In this document: positions 13,945 through 16,499 of the stretch, one piece after another
How positions within the stretch are numbered: the first letter of the stretch is position 1
How the letters are laid out: the number at the start of each line of letters is the position of its first letter
Assembly (NCBI GenBank): GCA_000405605.1
Contig: ASPA01000028.1
Coordinates: 1-16,499, forward strand
Source of the DNA: Atribacteria bacterium SCGC AAA255-G05
Lineage (GTDB): Bacteria; Atribacterota; Phoenicimicrobiia; Phoenicimicrobiales; Phoenicimicrobiaceae
Length of the DNA: 16,499 nt
Reading direction: 5' to 3'
Made by a program: the position numbers and the translations under genes
The notes under the pieces: model-generated
What the model was told of the DNA's origin: nothing
What the model saw: only the letters and a program-made list of their open reading frames with translations
Databases searched by the model: none

Positions 13945-14177
13945 TTAATGCTCTTTATCTTTTGGTGGGCAAGGGTCATTGCCATAACTATCTTTGCTTC
14001 TTATTTTGCCTTTGCGATTTTGTACATACAATTCAGATTTTTGGTTTTCAGCTTTTTTTTAGCAATTTCTATTGCTTCTTTTTGAGTTTTTGTAACTTTT
14101 GTTGCTCTTTTATTCCCTTCTCCTTTAATAGCCCAACCTTTAGGATGTATGGTTACCCATTGATTTTTCTTTGCCAT
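13945..14177 (-). CDS. DUF2188-family small protein, frameshifted at an A8 tract
   Basis: The ATG (AGGAG ribosome site, 9 nt) opens MAKKNQWVTIHPKGWAIKGE, then GNKRATKVTKTQKEAIEIAKK, the DUF2188 N-terminal half. At an eight-adenine run (14053-14060) the frame is lost. As written, translation ends at 14001 after 58 aa. The correct continuation lies in another frame and reads QKSELYVQNRKGKIRSKDSY then GNDPCPPKDKEH to a TAA at 13945-13947, the family's conserved C-terminus. One extra A would restore a 77-aa protein. This could be a sequencing error, a real mutation, or slippage-dependent expression. It lies 30 nt downstream of the PIN gene, probably in its operon. The function of DUF2188 is not known. 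Confidence 0.85.
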
Positions 14178-14207
14178 ATTTTATTCACTCCTATTAAAAT
14201 AATTTAT

Positions 14208-14720
14208 TCAAGGAAAAACCTTAATTTCCTTTTTATTATATTTTTCAAGAAATTCAGAAGGTGTAAGTATTTCCTTTGTTATTCCACATTCTTTTCTTAT
14301 TTTTTTTAATTGAGCTCTGAATTGGCGTAGATATCTATAATCAGTAGTTAAATAATAATTCGAATGAATTGTTGAAACAATAAAATTTCTAGAATCGATA
14401 CCACCTTTGTCTTGCATTATTTTTATAAGGCAATCTATTTGCTTATCTAATATTTCATTGTGTTGTTTAGTTACTACAACTGGCCATAATCTCCATGCAG
14501 GTCCCATGATTTTTCTTACTGCTTCTCTTTGGATATTGCCTGACCCTAATTCCTCAATCATAGTAGTAGAACCTGGGATACCAATCTCAAAAATACCTTT
14601 GTGATCTAATTCGATTATCTGAAGAAATGCATTATTATCGTTCTTTTTATTATCCGGTAAATTTGGATCAACTAAATCGCCTAGTACAGAATTGTCTATT
14701 GCAATGGGAATCTTTTTCAA
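14208..14720 (-). CDS. PIN-domain-like protein
   Basis: This 170-aa protein starts with IPIAIDNSVLGDL, the first PIN strand with its metal-binding Asp9. An acidic MIEELG segment follows at about residue 58. The C-terminal half has GGIDSRNFIVSTIHSNYYLTTDYRYLRQF, matching the PIN pattern D-x-x-I-x-x-A-x(n)-TxD with the late acidic residues. PIN domains are Mg2+-dependent RNases, often toxins. No obvious antitoxin is next to it, but the small DUF2188 gene follows at 30 nt. The start is TTG with GGGAGA nine bases upstream. The Trp-rich GPAWRLWPVVV segment is unusual. Family assignment is moderately sure; cleavage activity is inferred. Confidence 0.75.
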   Translation of the reverse strand: MKKIPIAIDNSVLGDLVDPNLPDNKKNDNNAFLQIIELDHKGIFEIGIPGSTTMIEELGSGNIQREAVRKIMGPAWRLWPVVVTKQHNEILDKQIDCLIKIMQDKGGIDSRNFIVSTIHSNYYLTTDYRYLRQFRAQLKKIRKECGITKEILTPSEFLEKYNKKEIKVFP

Positions 14721-14796
14721 TTTTTATATCTCCCTATTATCTTTATTTTAAAACCTTTAAAATTGTTATAATTATTACCTATTAAAAGATCCACGT

Positions 14797-15600
14797 TCAG
14801 CTACTATATCTATCTTCTCTTTTCTTTAATTCCTTTTCAACTTCTTCTTTAATGGCGACTTCAGTAAGAAGCTTATATTTTGGGTCTTTCGGTCTTCGAA
14901 GGGGAACCTTGGTATCAAATATATCTCCAAATAATGAGTTCATTAACTCAATTCGATAATCAAATAAATAGCATTGAATAGTAAAAAGATTATCGCTTAT
15001 TTCATCGCATTTCTTGGTAAACTCAGAATTGCCTTTTTTGGTTAATAAATCTTTAATTGTTTCTTTAAAAAAATATTTTTGAAAATCTATAATTAATTCT
15101 TTAACATCTTCAGTTTGAAACTGAATGTATTTTTTTAAGTGGTCAAATTGAATTATCGCGATTTCATTTGATTCAATAATCAGGCTAAGATCTGATATGC
15201 CTTTTAAAATGTCTACAACTTGTTGACCTATTTGAAAATCAATTTCGACTTTATTGAATTTTTGTATTTCCGGATATTTTTCATGCATAAATAATTTACT
15301 CTTTAGAGCAATATAATAAACCGAAATATTACCAATTAAATGAGAAAAATTATAAATCTCTTTATTTATTTCTCTAAATGCATCTATTTCTAAAGATTTT
15401 TTGAACTCTTCTTTTTTGGCAATTTGATTATCTCTTCTATTTTTTTGTAAATAATTTAATGCTATTAGTAATGCAATTAACCATCCAACGGTATTACCAA
15501 AAATAGCAAATCTTCCATGATAAAAATATTCCATTGCCCCATAAGTTAATATAATTAATACAGCTAAAAATACAAAAATATTATCTTTGATCGCTTTCAT
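14797..15600 (-). CDS. Membrane protein with two N-terminal helices and a coiled cytosolic domain
   Basis: This 267-aa protein has two transmembrane segments at about residues 8-25 (FVFLAVLIILTYGA) and 33-50 (IFGNTVGWLIALLIALNY). A basic KNRRD stretch follows, then about 200 residues of charged, mostly helical sequence that should lie in the cytosol. The topology resembles two-helix membrane effectors in defence systems (for example SLATT-type proteins), but no motif proves this. The ATG is preceded by GAAGGG at a short distance. It lies 76 nt upstream of the PIN gene on the same strand and may be co-transcribed. The family is not recognised. Confidence 0.8.
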   Translation of the reverse strand: MKAIKDNIFVFLAVLIILTYGAMEYFYHGRFAIFGNTVGWLIALLIALNYLQKNRRDNQIAKKEEFKKSLEIDAFREINKEIYNFSHLIGNISVYYIALKSKLFMHEKYPEIQKFNKVEIDFQIGQQVVDILKGISDLSLIIESNEIAIIQFDHLKKYIQFQTEDVKELIIDFQKYFFKETIKDLLTKKGNSEFTKKCDEISDNLFTIQCYLFDYRIELMNSLFGDIFDTKVPLRRPKDPKYKLLTEVAIKEEVEKELKKREDRYSS

Positions 15601-15834
15601 AAACCCTTCTTTTGTATTAAAATTTATTCCTATTTACTTCACCCAAATACCGGCTTTTTGCAAATTGCTAAACTTATAAATAGTAGTCCATTGGTCTTCA
15701 AGAAAATGAGACAAATTTTCATTCTTTTTAGTACCTATTTGTTTTATTTATCAATCTCTTCCGCTTTTATATTTTTTCTCATTAGGTCTTATTTTGTGCG
15801 TCGATTGTAAATAATAAAAATGGTATTATATGAA
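15601..15834. other. AT-rich intergenic region
   Basis: Very AT-rich, with no gene or clear repeat. It probably holds the promoter of the membrane protein gene, but no -35/-10 pair stands out. Confidence 0.4.
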
Positions 15835-16499
15835 TTAATTTTCTGAATATTCTTTCTTGAATGTTTTAAAAATATTTTTTATTTTAGTAAAGTTCTTTTC
15901 TTGTGCGAGAAGATTAATATCAAATAATAGACAGTGCTCAATATCTTTTTTAGAGAAATAATTCTTACGAATTAATATTTCCCTAATTTGGTCTCCATCA
16001 TCTAACCATTCTCTATTATTGTTATCCCAATTATTTTTCAAAAAATCTTTAAAAGTATTTTTTATAATACATTTTATATTTTCTTGAATTTTATTAATAC
16101 ATCCTAAAACTTCATCAATTTTTTCATCAAGAGAATCCTGGCTATTAAAAAATATATTTCCATTTGAATGTGTTATATCGTTACGATCTCTTACCAGTCT
16201 GGTAAATTCACCAATTTTATCGTTCTCACAACCGACTAATTTAAAAAATCTGAAAATGTTACTTTCATTTATTTCGCTAAAAGTAAAGGGAGAGGATGCA
16301 TTTATCATATTTTTTTCACATTCTTTATTAAATCCAATTAATGCTTTAGCAAAATCTTTTTCTCGATTAATTTTTATCTTCCATATTGAAAAATACGTAA
16401 AACTCATGAAAAGCATATGGTAACCGATAAACGCAAACTGATATTTCTCTTTTTCATAATTTGCATAAAATGCATCCCATAAAAATTTAATATATTCTT
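15835..16499 (-). CDS. HEPN-like protein, 5'-partial at window edge
   Basis: The frame is open to the edge: upstream of the first internal Met (16416) it continues EYIKFLWDAFYANYEKEKYQ then FAFIGYHM, so the real start lies outside. The visible ~220 residues are helical and charged. The motif RNDITH (about 16168-16185) matches the R-x4-H signature of HEPN RNases and nucleotidyltransferase partners, where the Arg and His form the active site. HEPN domains occur in toxins and defence nucleases. The C-terminal ~80 residues (REWLDDGDQIREILIRKNYF) are not recognised. The HEPN call rests on one short motif in a helical context. Confidence 0.7.
   Translation of the reverse strand, partial: EYIKFLWDAFYANYEKEKYQFAFIGYHMLFMSFTYFSIWKIKINREKDFAKALIGFNKECEKNMINASSPFTFSEINESNIFRFFKLVGCENDKIGEFTRLVRDRNDITHSNGNIFFNSQDSLDEKIDEVLGCINKIQENIKCIIKNTFKDFLKNNWDNNNREWLDDGDQIREILIRKNYFSKKDIEHCLLFDINLLAQEKNFTKIKNIFKTFKKEYSEN

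Noticed and set aside
13833..14309. 158-codon plus-strand frame rich in Phe, Cys and Ser
   Set aside because: It is a shadow of the DUF2188 and PIN genes, whose reverse strand is AT-rich; it has no ribosome site.

Overview
The window comes from an AT-rich bacterial genome with strong GGAGG-type ribosome binding sites and mostly ATG starts. This is the style of a low-GC, Firmicutes-like or Atribacterota-like anaerobe, but the sequence does not allow a firm taxonomic call. It is an accessory region: defence-type genes are mixed with fragments of REP-associated tyrosine transposases (RAYTs), their short palindromic repeats, and small group II intron remnants. Nearly all genes lie on the minus strand.

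Region 1 (1-2386): an AlbA_2/Schlafen-type ATPase-like regulator sits between two perfect 320-bp direct repeats. Each repeat is the 3' end of a decayed RAYT gene interrupted by a 199-nt ORF-less group II intron remnant. Region 2 (2387-6172): an mcrB-mcrC operon for modification-dependent (type IV) DNA restriction. Region 3 (6210-6627): a cupin gene cut short by a REP element, then a deletion derivative of the RAYT fragment. Region 4 (6689-10327): an SPL-like radical SAM protein, a flavodoxin-family FMN reductase, an intact RAYT between inverted REPs, a multi-pass membrane protein on the plus strand, and a Rieske ferredoxin. Region 5 (10328-11943): a gene-poor stretch with the last residues of a flavoprotein gene, the N-terminus of a second RAYT, a cluster of related hairpin motifs, an intron-free copy of the RAYT fragment and decayed REPs.

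Region 6 (11944-16499) is the most interesting part. A stand-alone reverse transcriptase of about 432 aa has no maturase or endonuclease domain. It is preceded by about 560 nt of structured, apparently non-coding leader with its own candidate promoter. The leader carries a 119-nt module twice. The two copies differ at only five positions, and all five are adenines in the RT-proximal copy, read on the RT strand. This layout (promoter, structured RNA, RT) resembles defence RT or retron loci, while the adenine bias resembles diversity-generating retroelements; the RT motifs do not fit the latter well. Upstream lie a DUF2188 gene with a homopolymer frameshift, a PIN-domain protein, a two-helix membrane protein and an edge-truncated protein with a HEPN-like R-x4-H motif.

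The genes do not form one pathway. The common theme is nucleic-acid surveillance and cleavage (McrBC, AlbA_2, PIN, HEPN-like, RT) in a hotspot reworked by REP/RAYT activity. The redox genes (radical SAM, flavodoxin, Rieske) look like leftover chromosomal cargo.
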